The notes under the pieces are model-generated. The model saw only the letters and a list, made by a program, of their open reading frames with translations. It ran no database searches and was not told where the DNA came from. This document shows, piece by piece, positions 19,519 through 29,168 of a stretch of 64,000 nucleotides of DNA (the first letter of the stretch is position 1; the number at the start of each line of letters is the position of its first letter). The translations under genes were made by a program, and so were the position numbers. Origin of the DNA: Pseudomonas sp. (GTDB taxonomy: Bacteria > Pseudomonadota > Gammaproteobacteria > Pseudomonadales > Pseudomonadaceae); assembly GCA_007713455.1 (NCBI GenBank), contig VMRT01000009.1:62001-126000 (forward strand), in the 5' to 3' direction.

Positions 19519-20370
19519 TTAGCTGCCGCGCATGGCTTGCTCGAGCTCGGCAAAGCTCGGGCGATGCGCCGGATAAAGGACCTTGCGCCCAAACTCGACA
19601 GCCAGCGTCGGAGGCATGCCGGAGGCCGAGGCGACCAGCGTGGCCTTGATCGCCTCGTACACGTTCAGCTCTTCCTTGGCATCGTGCTCCAGTGCCGCGG
19701 CCAGCGGGCCGAAGAAGCCATAGGAGGCAAGAATACCGAGGAAAGTACCGACCAGCGCCGAGCCAACCTTGTAACCGATCATCGCGTTATCCGCCTCGGC
19801 GAGGATCGACATGGTGATGACGATGCCCAGCACCGCCGCAACGATACCCATTGCTGGCAAGCCGTCGGCGATTTTGCTGACTGCATGGGAGGGATGTTCA
19901 AGTTCTTCCTTCAGGCTGTTCAGTTCCATGTCGAACAGGCCTTCGAGTTCGTGCGGCGCCATGTTGCCGGACGACATGATGCGCAGGTAATCGCAGGTGA
20001 AGGCGGTCATGCGCTCGTCCTGCAGGAAGCCCGGGTACTTGCTGAACAGCGGACTGGCGGCGGGATCTTCCAGGTCAGCTTCAATGGCCATCATCCCTTC
20101 ACGACGGCTCTTGTTGAGGATCGAGTAGAGCAGGCTGAGCACTTCCAGATAATAGGTATGGGTAAAACGGGTGCTGAACATCTTCAGCGATTTTTTGAAC
20201 ACCAGCATGGTGGTGCTGGCGGGGTTGGCCTGCAGAAAACCGCCCAGCGCTGCACCACCGATGATCATCACCTCGAACGGATGGATGAGCGCGCCGATCT
20301 TGCCGCCAGAGAGCACGAACCCGCCCAGCACGCTGGCGAACACGACGATAATCCCGATTATTTTGACCAT
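19519..20370 (-). CDS. motA: flagellar motor stator protein MotA
   Basis: Four-span membrane protein that makes the proton channel with MotB and generates torque on FliG. At 283 residues it is the usual MotA length. The N-terminal VKIIGIIVVFASVLGG span and the cytoplasmic loop between spans 2 and 3 are present. The start is taken as ATG at 20370 by comparison with MotA proteins. It is preceded directly by CCTCCT, the reverse of a ribosome site. The frame is open upstream to a GTG at 20439 that does have an AAGG site, which would add 23 residues, so the true start needs checking. It forms an operon with motB. Confidence 0.95.
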   Translation of the reverse strand: MVKIIGIIVVFASVLGGFVLSGGKIGALIHPFEVMIIGGAALGGFLQANPASTTMLVFKKSLKMFSTRFTHTYYLEVLSLLYSILNKSRREGMMAIEADLEDPAASPLFSKYPGFLQDERMTAFTCDYLRIMSSGNMAPHELEGLFDMELNSLKEELEHPSHAVSKIADGLPAMGIVAAVLGIVITMSILAEADNAMIGYKVGSALVGTFLGILASYGFFGPLAAALEHDAKEELNVYEAIKATLVASASGMPPTLAVEFGRKVLYPAHRPSFAELEQAMRGS

Positions 20371-20536
20371 AGGAGGTACGTCTAAAACCTGGTTACGAGC
20401 CGTCCGGATCAAGGGCAAATAAACGCCCAGAATCGCCACCAGACGACCTTGCGAAAGGAATGTTGGAAGAATTGTTCTGGTTATCGGAACTTTTGCGCCA
20501 GACTAAAGGCCATCCCGATGAAAAGCCAGTTCGGCC

Positions 20537-22051
20537 ATGACCACCACACCTCCGCTGCCACGCACGATACCCGCCTGGATCAAGGCTCTCGACGATGCAC
20601 CCCTTCCAGCGTTTGCCGGCGTCCATGGCAAGGTGCGACTGGCGCTGCGCGACAGCAGCAAGTCGATGCGGCAGATCGCCGAACTTATTCAGGACAGCCC
20701 CGTGCTGGCGCTGCGTTTCATCCAGGAGGCCAATCGAGGCATCGGCGACAGCCAGCCGGCCGAGAGCCTGGAGGTCGCGCTCAGCCGCATCGGCCTGCAG
20801 CGCGCCGAAGCGCTGCTGGCGCGCATTCCGGCCATGGAGGCCGCCGACATGCCGCAGCCGCTGCGGCAACTGGTATTAATCAGCCGCCACGCCAGCCAGC
20901 AGGCCAACGGACTGTTCGCCGCCCGCCTCGCACGACTGTGGCAGGACATTCACTGGGGCAGCCTGCTGTTCCTGTCTCCCGCCTGGGCGCTGATAGGCGC
21001 CTATCCGCATCTGCTCGACAGTTGGGAGCAGCGGGTACTGGTCAAGGGCGAGCCGGCCAGCAGGGTCGAGCGCGAGCTGCTCGGCGTATCCCTGCTGGAG
21101 CTGTGCCTAAGGCTTGCTGAGCATTGGCGGCTGCCGGACTGGATCATTCAGGGTTATCGCCTGCTGGGTACCGATCGGCGGCGCCTGATCAAGGCCCTGC
21201 ATATTGCCCACGACAACGAGCACCCGCTGCATCAGCAGCAGATGCTCGACGCCGACCCCGATCTGCGCCGCTGGCTGACGCTGCCGAGCAACACCATCGT
21301 GCTGGCCAACGGCCTGGCACTGTCCTCGCACCATAGCTGGAGCGGCGTACACAGCCTGCGCTGGCAGCGCCTGGCCGGTTTGTATCTGCAGGTGTCGCTC
21401 GCCGATCTGCAGCAGATGGTGCACCAGCAGGCGGCGACCAGCGCCCGGGAGATCGGCCGGACCGATCTCTGGCATCCGGCTCAAGGCCTGCTGTGGCCTA
21501 CCGGTACCCGTTTTCAGGTGTTGCGTGCTGCACCGGTAGCAAGCGACGCCGATCTGGCCGAATGGCGCGAGCACTGTCGCCGCCTGCTCAGTGAACCGAC
21601 GCCGTTCAGCAACGTCTTGCAGCTGACCGCTACCGCCAGCCAAGCCCTTTCCTGCGCGGGCATGCAGCGCACACTGGTGTTGCTGTTCGACCGAAAGCAG
21701 AACCGCCTGGTCGCCCAGCAATCGGCCGGCCTGCCAAGCGATGCTGCGCGACTTACCCTCATCCCCGAGCAGAGCCAGATCGTGCGCCGTCTGCTGGAAA
21801 AGCCGGCACAGCTGCGCCTGCAGCCGGCCAACATGGCACAGTTCTCGGCATTGCTGCCCGGCAGCCTGAAAGCGCTTTTCAGCGGCGAACATCTGCTGTT
21901 GCGCTCGCTGGGCATCGACGGGCGCGTGCTGATGCTGGTGGTTTCCGACCAGAACGGCGCACCCTTCTCCGACACTACCCTGCAAACATTCGCTAAAACA
22001 ACGCAATGCATTGAGCGCGCATTGGCTACCTTCAGCAGGCGCGGGGTCTGA
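20537..22051 (+). CDS. HDOD domain-containing protein
   Basis: A 504-residue cytoplasmic protein. The N-terminal part (to ~residue 240) is an HDOD domain, a metal-less relative of HD hydrolases, recognisable by QIAELIQDSPVLALRFIQEAN, the SLEVALSRIGLQRAEALL stretch and VLVKGEPASRVERELLG. The C-terminal ~200 residues look like a GAF-type sensory fold. HDOD proteins act in signalling without enzymatic activity. The position between motAB and rhdA is kept in Pseudomonas. A role in motility or c-di-GMP signalling is only inferred from neighbours. The ATG at 20537 follows GAAAAGCCAG with a weak site. Confidence 0.85.
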   Translation: MTTTPPLPRTIPAWIKALDDAPLPAFAGVHGKVRLALRDSSKSMRQIAELIQDSPVLALRFIQEANRGIGDSQPAESLEVALSRIGLQRAEALLARIPAMEAADMPQPLRQLVLISRHASQQANGLFAARLARLWQDIHWGSLLFLSPAWALIGAYPHLLDSWEQRVLVKGEPASRVERELLGVSLLELCLRLAEHWRLPDWIIQGYRLLGTDRRRLIKALHIAHDNEHPLHQQQMLDADPDLRRWLTLPSNTIVLANGLALSSHHSWSGVHSLRWQRLAGLYLQVSLADLQQMVHQQAATSAREIGRTDLWHPAQGLLWPTGTRFQVLRAAPVASDADLAEWREHCRRLLSEPTPFSNVLQLTATASQALSCAGMQRTLVLLFDRKQNRLVAQQSAGLPSDAARLTLIPEQSQIVRRLLEKPAQLRLQPANMAQFSALLPGSLKALFSGEHLLLRSLGIDGRVLMLVVSDQNGAPFSDTTLQTFAKTTQCIERALATFSRRGV

Positions 22052-22098
22052 GCTTTTTCGCTAGACTTCGCCCCTTCTACGACTAGATGAGGGCTGCC

Positions 22099-22914
22099 GT
22101 GTCTGCCTTTTCCAACCTGCCGCTGGTGATCGAGCCAGCCGACCTGGCCGCACGCCTGGACGCGCCGGAGCTGATTCTGGTCGACCTGACCAGCGCCGCC
22201 CGCTATGCCGAAGGCCACCTGCCGGGCGCTCGCTTCGTCGATCCCAAACAGACCCAGCTCGGCCAGCCGCCAGCGCCGGGATTGCTTCCGGATATTGCGC
22301 AACTGCAGCGATTGTTCGGCGCACTGGGTCATCGGCACGACGCGGTGTACGTGGTGTATGACGACGAAGGCGGCGGCTGGGCCGGTCGTTTCATCTGGCT
22401 GCTCGACGTGATCGGCCATCACCACTACCACTACCTCAACGGCGGGCTGCACGCCTGGCTCGGCGAGGCGCGACCGCTGACCCAGCAGGTACTCGAGGCG
22501 GCGCCCGGCCTGCCGAACCTGACGCTGGACCCCGCCCCAATCGCGACCCGCAGCTACATCGAAAGCCGCCTCGGCGCAGACGATCTGGTGATCTGGGACG
22601 CGCGCTCGCCGGCCGAATTCCGTGGCGAAAAACTCTTTGCCGCGCGGGGCGGCCACATACCCGGGGCAATCAACTTCGAGTGGACCGCCGCCATGGACCG
22701 TGCTCGCGACCTCCGAATCCGCGAGGACATCGCCGAGCAATTGGAGGCACTGGGCATCGTCCCGGAAAAGGAAGTCGTAACCCACTGCCACACCCATCAT
22801 CGCTCCGGCCTCACCTACCTCCTGGCCAAGGCACTCGGCTACCCACGCGTCAAGGGCTATGCCGGCTCCTGGTCCGAATGGGGCAACCTGCCTGATACAC
22901 CGGTGCAGCAATGA
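22099..22914 (+). CDS. rhdA: thiosulfate sulfurtransferase (rhodanese) RhdA
   Basis: Transfers sulfane sulfur from thiosulfate to acceptors such as cyanide or thiols. It is a two-domain rhodanese of 271 residues, the same length as Azotobacter vinelandii RhdA. The active-site loop has C230 in HCHTHHRSG, at the same residue number as the A. vinelandii catalytic Cys; the CxTHHRS form of the loop is typical of this subgroup. The N-terminal domain is inactive, with Asp (YDDEGGGW) in place of the Cys. The start is taken as GTG at 22099 with GAGGG 7 nt upstream; an ATG at 22087 is less well placed. It overlaps the psd leader: its TGA lies just before the psd ribosome site. Confidence 0.95.
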   Translation: MSAFSNLPLVIEPADLAARLDAPELILVDLTSAARYAEGHLPGARFVDPKQTQLGQPPAPGLLPDIAQLQRLFGALGHRHDAVYVVYDDEGGGWAGRFIWLLDVIGHHHYHYLNGGLHAWLGEARPLTQQVLEAAPGLPNLTLDPAPIATRSYIESRLGADDLVIWDARSPAEFRGEKLFAARGGHIPGAINFEWTAAMDRARDLRIREDIAEQLEALGIVPEKEVVTHCHTHHRSGLTYLLAKALGYPRVKGYAGSWSEWGNLPDTPVQQ

Positions 22915-22925
22915 AAAGGACCCAC

Positions 22926-23819
22926 ATGAAAGATCGCCTGTTCGTCATCAGCCAGTACGTGCTGCCCCATCACCTCATCTCCCGCCTGGCTGGCTGCCTA
23001 GCCGAGTGCCGGCTGCCGTGGGTGAAGAACACCTTCATCAAGTGGTTCGTCCGGCATTTTCAGGTCGACATGCGCGAGGCCCAGGTCGAGGAGCCCACGG
23101 CCTACGAGCACTTCAATGCCTTCTTCACCCGCGCATTGAGAGACGGTGCCCGCCCGCTGGATCAGACTCCGGGCGCCATCCTCAACCCCTGCGACGGCGC
23201 CATCAGCCAGTTGGGCCGGATAGAACAAGGCCGTATCTTCCAGGCCAAGGGCCACAGTTACAGCGCCATGGAGCTGCTTGGCGGCGATCACGAACGCGCT
23301 GCTCCGTTCATGGGCGGCGCGTTCGCCACGGTCTACCTCTCGCCCAAGGATTATCACCGCGTGCATATGCCGGTCAGCGGCACGCTGCGGGAAATGATCT
23401 ACGTGCCGGGGCGCATCTTCTCGGTCAACACGGTCACGGCGCAGGGCGTGCCGGAGCTGTTCGCGCGCAACGAGCGGGTGGTCTGCCTGTTCGATACCGA
23501 GCACGGGCCGATGGCCATGGTGCTGGTCGGCGCGATGATCGTCGCCAGCATCGAGACCGTCTGGGCCGGTCTGGTCACACCACCCAAGCGTACCTTGAAG
23601 ACCTTCCGTTACGACGAAGCGGCGCGTGCGCCCATCCACCTTGAGAAAGGCGCCGAGATGGGCCGTTTCAAGCTGGGTTCGACGGTGATTCTGCTGTTCG
23701 GGCCGGAAAAGGTGCGCTGGGCTGAACAACTGGGGCCGCTGAGCCCCGTGTGCATGGGCGAAGCGCTGGGCCAGGCGACGCTCAGCCCAACCGTCGCCGA
23801 CCCGCTCGAAACCCTCTGA
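22926..23819 (+). CDS. psd: phosphatidylserine decarboxylase proenzyme
   Basis: Membrane-associated decarboxylase that makes phosphatidylethanolamine. The 297-residue proenzyme self-cleaves at the LGST motif (residues 250-253), where Ser252 becomes the pyruvoyl group. Conserved histidines lie in [12 protein letters not shown]. The start is ATG at 22926 with AAAGGA in front, 11 nt after the rhdA stop; an ATG at 22911 overlapping rhdA is an alternative. rhdA and psd very likely share a transcript, an order also found in P. aeruginosa. A perfect 13-bp hairpin follows the stop. Confidence 0.96.
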   Translation: MKDRLFVISQYVLPHHLISRLAGCLAECRLPWVKNTFIKWFVRHFQVDMREAQVEEPTAYEHFNAFFTRALRDGARPLDQTPGAILNPCDGAISQLGRIEQGRIFQAKGHSYSAMELLGGDHERAAPFMGGAFATVYLSPKDYHRVHMPVSGTLREMIYVPGRIFSVNTVTAQGVPELFARNERVVCLFDTEHGPMAMVLVGAMIVASIETVWAGLVTPPKRTLKTFRYDEAARAPIHLEKGAEMGRFKLGSTVILLFGPEKVRWAEQLGPLSPVCMGEALGQATLSPTVADPLETL

Positions 23820-23831
23820 TTCCCGCCCCAG

Positions 23832-23864
23832 CGACGTTCGGCAGCCCATAACTGCCGAACGTCG
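23832..23864 (+). terminator. 13-bp perfect hairpin after psd
   Basis: CGACGTTCGGCAG pairs perfectly with CTGCCGAACGTCG around the loop CCCATAA, 12 nt after the psd stop. There is no T-tract (GCTAATATC follows), so it may be a 3'-stabilising hairpin or a poor terminator. Confidence 0.6.
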
Positions 23865-23960
23865 GCTAATATCATGAAGCCATCATTCAGTCCTGCCCGC
23901 TGCGGCAGATATTGATAGAGTTCTCATTAATTATGTCCTGACCGCCGCGGAGCCAACCGT

Positions 23961-25799
23961 TTGGATAGACAGAGCCATCATCTGCTGTTGCGCGTACCAG
24001 CGCCCACCCGGCAGACCCTGTCCTTCTGCGACGCCAGCGTGCGCGGCGTAACCGGCTGGCTCGCCGGCTTGCCGAAAGCCAACATAGGCGAAACCGCGCG
24101 CCAGCTTTACCAGGCGCTGATCGAACTCAACCAACTGCGCATCGCCACGGAAACCCGCCTGCAGATGTTGGAACTGCTGCGGCCGGACGTGCATTTCGTC
24201 TGCAACCAGCTGGAAAAGCACTTCGTCAACCAGCCCATCGTGCTCAGCGAGCGACCACGCAAAGTCGCCGGTCTCTGCCAGGCGCTGCAGAATCACCTCG
24301 CGGTTGGCTACAAGCTGATCGTGGTGCGTGTGGTTTCCCAACCCGAGCGCGATCGTCACCAACTGTTGTCGATCGCGCTGCAACGCGCCATTCACAGCCT
24401 CGGCGCGTTGCTGATCCGCTCCACCCAGCTCTACAGCCTGGCTGCTGCCGGGTTGTGGCTCGAACTGCACCAGCTCTATCAGCTGGCAGTCGAGCATGGC
24501 ACCGAGCGCCTGCTGCTGCGCGATCCGCTGGCGCGATACTCCAAGGATCTCACCGCTGAGCAGAGCTACCTCGCAGCGCTGCTGCTCGGTTGCGCGCGCT
24601 GCAATCAGTTGCGTCAGCAGAGCATCGTCAAGCTGGCCGCAGCACTGGAGGCCTGGGGCGCCATGGCGCAGATCCAGGCAGCCAGCGCCGCCAGCAGCCT
24701 TTTCCTCCTGTCTCCGCTGGTGGACGGTCCGCCGCGCTACCGTTCGCTGTTTCCCGACAGAAATCAGCAGAACCTGCTCGGCATCGATACCCGGATGCTG
24801 GTCGGCATGATCGATGAGCACCTGCGCCTGGCGCCCGACAACCGCCGGCTGAGCCGTCTGCCAGCCGCCGCAGGACTGGACGACGATCTGCTGCGCCACC
24901 TGAACTCGGCCTGGGGCGCCATCTCCGAACGAACCTTCCAGCGCACGCCGGCAAAGGGCGCGCTGACGCTGTGCATCGGCATGACCGCACTGCATTATCA
25001 GCTCGCCGGTCAGCGCGCCTTCAACGAGGTGCTCGAGCTGCCCGGCTCCTCGAATCGAGCGGTCTTCAAGCTGCACAACGGCGCCGCGGATGTCTGGGCC
25101 AATGCCTTCGATGCACAGAGCCCCAGCATCGAACGCCTGCCGGACAACGACCACATCGAGTTCGTCCGGCCCGATGTCTCGCGTGTAGCGCCAGCGAGCA
25201 GAGCAGCTGCGCCTGCACCGACAAAAGGCAAATCCACCAACAGCGAAGATCATCCTATCTACCAGGTCCAGCTGGTCGACCATAGCCCCGGCGGTTACTG
25301 CCTGGCCTGGGAAGGCGAGGTGCCCAGCCTGCTGCAGACCGGCGAGCTGTTGGGACTGCGCGAAGCCATCGGGCAGACCTGGAGCGTCGCCGTGGTGCGC
25401 TGGATTCGCCAGGTACGCGGCGGCAGCACGCAGCTGGGCATCGAACTGATCGCACCGCAGGCCAAGCCCTGTGGTCTGCGCCTGCTGCGCAAGGTCGACC
25501 AGGGCAGTGAGTACCTGCGCGCCCTTCTGTTGCCGGAGATCGCCGCGATCTCCCAGCCGGCAACGCTGATCGCGCCACGCCTGCCTTTCCAGGAGGGGCA
25601 CAAGGTTCAGATCAACCGTAACGGCGAGGAAGAACGCGCCGTGCTGAACCAACGCCGTGCGGCTACCGGCAACTACAATCAGTTCGAATACCGTTCCCTG
25701 GGACAGGTCGCACCGGAGCGAGAGACGCCTGTCACAGGCTGGAAAACCCACACCGCAGGCGGGGATGAAGATTTTGACTCACTCTGGAAGTCGCTGTAG
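23961..25799 (+). CDS. large protein with C-terminal PilZ-like domain, upstream of fimX
   Basis: A 612-residue cytoplasmic protein. The N-terminal ~420 residues are helical and of no recognised enzyme family. A linker rich in Ala and Pro (~residues 408-425) leads to a C-terminal beta-barrel of PilZ type with D440-x-S442-x-x-G445 (DHSPGG) and the later VVRWIRQV and LGIEL strands. The upstream RxxxR arginines that bind c-di-GMP in typical PilZ domains are not seen. The start is taken as TTG at 23961 with GGAG 8 nt upstream; no in-frame ATG lies upstream before a stop. The gene ends 61 nt before fimX, and the pair is conserved in Pseudomonas, so a role in type IV pili signalling is a reasonable inference. 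Confidence 0.8.
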   Translation: MDRQSHHLLLRVPAPTRQTLSFCDASVRGVTGWLAGLPKANIGETARQLYQALIELNQLRIATETRLQMLELLRPDVHFVCNQLEKHFVNQPIVLSERPRKVAGLCQALQNHLAVGYKLIVVRVVSQPERDRHQLLSIALQRAIHSLGALLIRSTQLYSLAAAGLWLELHQLYQLAVEHGTERLLLRDPLARYSKDLTAEQSYLAALLLGCARCNQLRQQSIVKLAAALEAWGAMAQIQAASAASSLFLLSPLVDGPPRYRSLFPDRNQQNLLGIDTRMLVGMIDEHLRLAPDNRRLSRLPAAAGLDDDLLRHLNSAWGAISERTFQRTPAKGALTLCIGMTALHYQLAGQRAFNEVLELPGSSNRAVFKLHNGAADVWANAFDAQSPSIERLPDNDHIEFVRPDVSRVAPASRAAAPAPTKGKSTNSEDHPIYQVQLVDHSPGGYCLAWEGEVPSLLQTGELLGLREAIGQTWSVAVVRWIRQVRGGSTQLGIELIAPQAKPCGLRLLRKVDQGSEYLRALLLPEIAAISQPATLIAPRLPFQEGHKVQINRNGEEERAVLNQRRAATGNYNQFEYRSLGQVAPERETPVTGWKTHTAGGDEDFDSLWKSL

Positions 25800-25860
25800 A
25801 TTGCCGACTCTCGCATTCCTGCCTGCCCGCGCCGCTTTGGCGCGCACTTAAGCTGTTGCC

Positions 25861-27927
25861 ATGGCCCTGCAAAAGAAAACCATCCGCCTGCTGATTCTCG
25901 AAGACTCGCAGAACGAGGCCGAGCGTCTGGTCAGCCTCTTCCGCAATGCCGGACAGGCGACCCGGGTGCATCGGCTCACCTCCAGCGACGATCTGGCCGA
26001 AGCCTTGAAACAGACCTGGGATCTGCTGATCAACGCACCGCAGAGCGAGAATCTCGACCCCAGCGAGGCAATCAGCGCCATTCGCCGGCAGGCCAAGGAC
26101 ATCCCAATCCTCCAGCTAACCGCAGGCAACGACGCCGAAGCGATCACCGAAGCGCTGATGCTCGGCGCCCAGGATGCCCTGCCGCAGGGCGAGGACGAGT
26201 GGCTGCTGCTGGTGGCCAATCGCGAACTGGCCAATCTCGAAGAGCGCCGCGCACGCCGTTCAGCCGAAGTGGCCCTGCGTGAAGCGGAAAAGCGCTGCCA
26301 GCTCTTGCTCGACAGCTCGGTGGACGCCATTGCCTACGTGCACGACGGCATGCACATCTACGCCAACCGCGCCTACCTCGAACTGTTCGGCTACGAGGAC
26401 GTGGAGGATCTGGAAGGCATGCCGATGATTGATCTGATCAGCGGCACCGACCAGAGCCGTTTCAAGACCTTCCTGAAGAACTACCAGAGCATGGAAGGCA
26501 GCGCCGAACTGGCCTGTGGCGGCGTGCGCGCCGATGGCGACACACTCAAGACACGCATGCACTTCTCGCCGGCGGCCTATGACGGCGAGCCCTGCATTCA
26601 GGTGGTGATCCGCGCCGAGAACGACAGTGCCGAACTGCAGAAGCTGCGCGAGATCAGCATCCAGGACCCGGTTACCGGCCTGCTCAACCGCAACAGCTTC
26701 CTCGAAGTGATTGACGCCGCGGTAGAGCGCGCGATCAATGCCGGTCAGCCCTCCAGCCTCGCCTACATCCGCGTCGATCGCTTCGCCGCGCTGCAGGCAG
26801 ACATCGGCCTGACCGACTCCGACCAGCTGCTCAACCAGCTCGCCACCCTGTTGCGGGGTCACTTCCCCGGCGAAGCCCAGCTGGCTCGCTTCGCCGATGA
26901 CGTCTTTGCGGTCCTGCAACCCGGCGTCATTCCGCAGCAGGCCGAACCGGAGCTGCGCAAGCTGCTGACCAAGGTCGAAGGCCAACTGCTCGATGTCGGC
27001 GGTCGCACGGTGCAAACCACCCTCAGCATCGGCGTTGCCGGCCTCGACGAGAAGACCGCCAAGGCTCAAGACGCGATCGAGCGCGCGCACCGCTGTGCCG
27101 ATGAGCTGAGCGACGGCAATGCGCTGAAGCTCTACAACCCGGCCGACGAACTGGCGGCAGCAGCCAACCGCGGCGACATCGTCGCGATGCTCAAGCAGGC
27201 GCTGGAAAGCAACAGTTTCCGCCTGCTGTTCCAGCCGATCATCAGCCTGCGCGGCGACAGCTTCGAGCATTACGAAGTGCTGCTGCGGCTACTCGATCCG
27301 CAGGGCGTGGAAGTTCCGCCGAACGAGTTCCTCAGTACCGCGGCCGACGCCGGCCTGGCTGCCAAGATCGACCGCTGGGTCATTCTCAATTCCATCAAAC
27401 TGCTCGCCGAGCACCGCGCCAAGGGCCATCGCACGCGACTGTTCCTGCACCTGTCCGCCGCCAGTATCCAGGACCCCAGCCTGCTGCCCTGGCTCGGCGT
27501 CGTGCTCAAGGCTTCGCGCCTGCCAGGCGATTCGCTGGCCTTCGAGTTCGGTGAAGCCGATGCCGTGGCCTATCTCAAACCGGCCAAGGCGCTGGCCCAG
27601 GGACTCAACGGCCTCGGATGCCGCACCGCGCTCGCCCAGTTCGGCTGCGTGCTCAACCCATTCAATACGCTCAAGCATCTGGATGCCGAGTTCATCAAGG
27701 TCGATGGCTCCTACACCCAGGATCTGACCCGCCAGGAAAATCAGGAAGCGCTCAAGGCCCTGCTCGCCGAACTGCACGAGCAGCAGAAGCAGAGCATCGT
27801 GCCGTTCGTCGAAAGCGCGACCGTACTCGCTACGCTGTGGCAAGCCGGCGTCAGCTACATCCAGGGCCATTATCTGCAGGGCCCGAGCCAGTCGATGGAC
27901 TACGACTTCGCCTCCGACGAGGAGTGA
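25861..27927 (+). CDS. fimX: c-di-GMP receptor FimX (degenerate GGDEF-EAL)
   Basis: Polar regulator of type IV pili and twitching motility. The 688 residues follow the FimX layout: receiver-like domain (1-~125, LILEDSQNEA), PAS domain (~140-255), degenerate GGDEF (ADDVF at 345-349) and EAL with EVL at 472-474. The active-site Glu of EAL survives, but the second and third letters are changed as in P. aeruginosa FimX, which binds c-di-GMP tightly without hydrolysing it. The helix-strand FRLLFQPIISLRGD stretch belongs to the binding site. The receiver-like domain has E14 and D15 in its first acidic patch but no clear phospho-Asp partner, as in FimX. A hairpin lies after the stop. Confidence 0.95.
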   Translation: MALQKKTIRLLILEDSQNEAERLVSLFRNAGQATRVHRLTSSDDLAEALKQTWDLLINAPQSENLDPSEAISAIRRQAKDIPILQLTAGNDAEAITEALMLGAQDALPQGEDEWLLLVANRELANLEERRARRSAEVALREAEKRCQLLLDSSVDAIAYVHDGMHIYANRAYLELFGYEDVEDLEGMPMIDLISGTDQSRFKTFLKNYQSMEGSAELACGGVRADGDTLKTRMHFSPAAYDGEPCIQVVIRAENDSAELQKLREISIQDPVTGLLNRNSFLEVIDAAVERAINAGQPSSLAYIRVDRFAALQADIGLTDSDQLLNQLATLLRGHFPGEAQLARFADDVFAVLQPGVIPQQAEPELRKLLTKVEGQLLDVGGRTVQTTLSIGVAGLDEKTAKAQDAIERAHRCADELSDGNALKLYNPADELAAAANRGDIVAMLKQALESNSFRLLFQPIISLRGDSFEHYEVLLRLLDPQGVEVPPNEFLSTAADAGLAAKIDRWVILNSIKLLAEHRAKGHRTRLFLHLSAASIQDPSLLPWLGVVLKASRLPGDSLAFEFGEADAVAYLKPAKALAQGLNGLGCRTALAQFGCVLNPFNTLKHLDAEFIKVDGSYTQDLTRQENQEALKALLAELHEQQKQSIVPFVESATVLATLWQAGVSYIQGHYLQGPSQSMDYDFASDEE

Positions 27928-27935
27928 TGCGCCGC

Positions 27936-27961
27936 CGGGCTGGCAGCCTCCCGCCAGCCCG
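27936..27961 (+). terminator. hairpin after fimX
   Basis: CGGGCTGGC pairs with GCCAGCCCG around AGCCTCCC, 9 nt after the fimX stop. It is GC-rich but lacks a T-run, so intrinsic termination is uncertain. Confidence 0.45.
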
Positions 27962-28063
27962 AGCGCCACCAGACAACCCACCTCAGCTTGACTACGATCA
28001 CTGGCCAGCGGCAGCGCTGAGCTAGAGTGTCCGGACGCCTTCAACTCGAAGAGGAGCCGCACC

Positions 28064-29137
28064 ATGGTCATGATGAAAGCTGCCGTGTTCGTCGAACCGG
28101 GCCGCATTGAACTGCAGGACAAGCCCATCCCCGAGATCGGTCCCAACGATGCCCTGTTACGCGTCACCACAACCACCATCTGCGGCACCGACGTGCACAT
28201 TCTCAAGGGCGAGTATCCGGTCGCGCCCGGCCTGACCATCGGCCACGAGCCGGTCGGCGTCATCGAAAAGCTGGGCAGCAACGTCAAGGGCTACCAGGAA
28301 GGTCAGCGCGTCATCGCCGGGGCCATCTGCCCGAGCTTCACCTCCTACGCCTGTCAGGACGGCCTCCCCTCGCAAGACGGCGGCTGCTCCTGCCATGGTT
28401 ACAAGCCCATGGGCGGCTGGCGTTTCGGCAACAGCATCGACGGCACCCAGGCCGAGTACGTACTGGTACCCGACGCCATGGCCAACCTGGCGCCCGTACC
28501 GGACGGCCTGACCGACGAACAGGTGCTGATGTGCCCGGACATCATGTCCACCGGGTTCGCCGGCGCCGAGGCGGCCAATATCAAGATCGGCGACATCGTG
28601 GTGATCTTCGCCCAGGGGCCCATCGGCCTCTGTGCCACCGCTGGTGCCAGGCTCCGCGGTGCGGGCACCATCATCGCCGTGGACGGTGTGGATGCGCGGC
28701 TGGATATCGCCCGGAAGATGGGAGCGGACGTGACGCTCAACTTCCGCAATGTCGATGTGGTGGAAGAGGTTCTCAAGCTAACCGGCGGCCGCGGCGTCGA
28801 CGCCTCCATTGAGGCGCTGGGCCTGCAATCGACGTTCGAGAGCGCATTGCGAGTACTCAAGCCAGGCGGAACGCTGTCCAGCCTGGGCGTCTATTCCAGT
28901 GACCTGACCATTCCGCTCGGCGCTTTCCATGCGGGGCTTGGCGACAACAAGATCGTCACCTCGCTCTGCCCGGGCGGCAAGGAGCGCATGCGCCGACTGC
29001 TCAATGTGGTCGCCTCGGGCCGGGTCGATCTCGGCCCGCTGGTCACCCATCAATATGCGCTGGACGACATTACCGACGCCTACGACCTGTTTGCCAATCA
29101 GCGCGATGGCGTGCTGAAGGTGGCGATCAAACCCTGA
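28064..29137 (+). CDS. zinc-dependent alcohol dehydrogenase (medium-chain)
   Basis: NAD(P)-dependent oxidation of an alcohol; the chain resembles secondary-alcohol/isopropanol dehydrogenases. The 357-residue protein has catalytic zinc ligands C40 (TICGTD), H61-E62 (GHEP) and D159 (CPDIMSTGF), and a cofactor domain with FAQGPIGLCA. A Cys-rich lobe (C89, C97, C108, C110) stands where other members carry structural zinc, but the spacing is unusual. Ethanol, 2-propanol or another short-chain alcohol could be the substrate; this cannot be decided. The start is ATG at 28064 with GAGGAG 8 nt upstream. It sits as a single-gene unit between fimX and serB. Confidence 0.9.
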   Translation: MVMMKAAVFVEPGRIELQDKPIPEIGPNDALLRVTTTTICGTDVHILKGEYPVAPGLTIGHEPVGVIEKLGSNVKGYQEGQRVIAGAICPSFTSYACQDGLPSQDGGCSCHGYKPMGGWRFGNSIDGTQAEYVLVPDAMANLAPVPDGLTDEQVLMCPDIMSTGFAGAEAANIKIGDIVVIFAQGPIGLCATAGARLRGAGTIIAVDGVDARLDIARKMGADVTLNFRNVDVVEEVLKLTGGRGVDASIEALGLQSTFESALRVLKPGGTLSSLGVYSSDLTIPLGAFHAGLGDNKIVTSLCPGGKERMRRLLNVVASGRVDLGPLVTHQYALDDITDAYDLFANQRDGVLKVAIKP

Positions 29138-29168
29138 AGGCACTGCAAGGCATGAGTGACAAAACTAG

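Noticed and set aside
23931-25751. 606-residue open frame on the minus strand opposite the PilZ-like gene
   Set aside because: Nearly as long as the plus frame, but its translation is low-complexity Gln/Ala/Leu without motifs, while the plus frame has family features and the conserved position before fimX.
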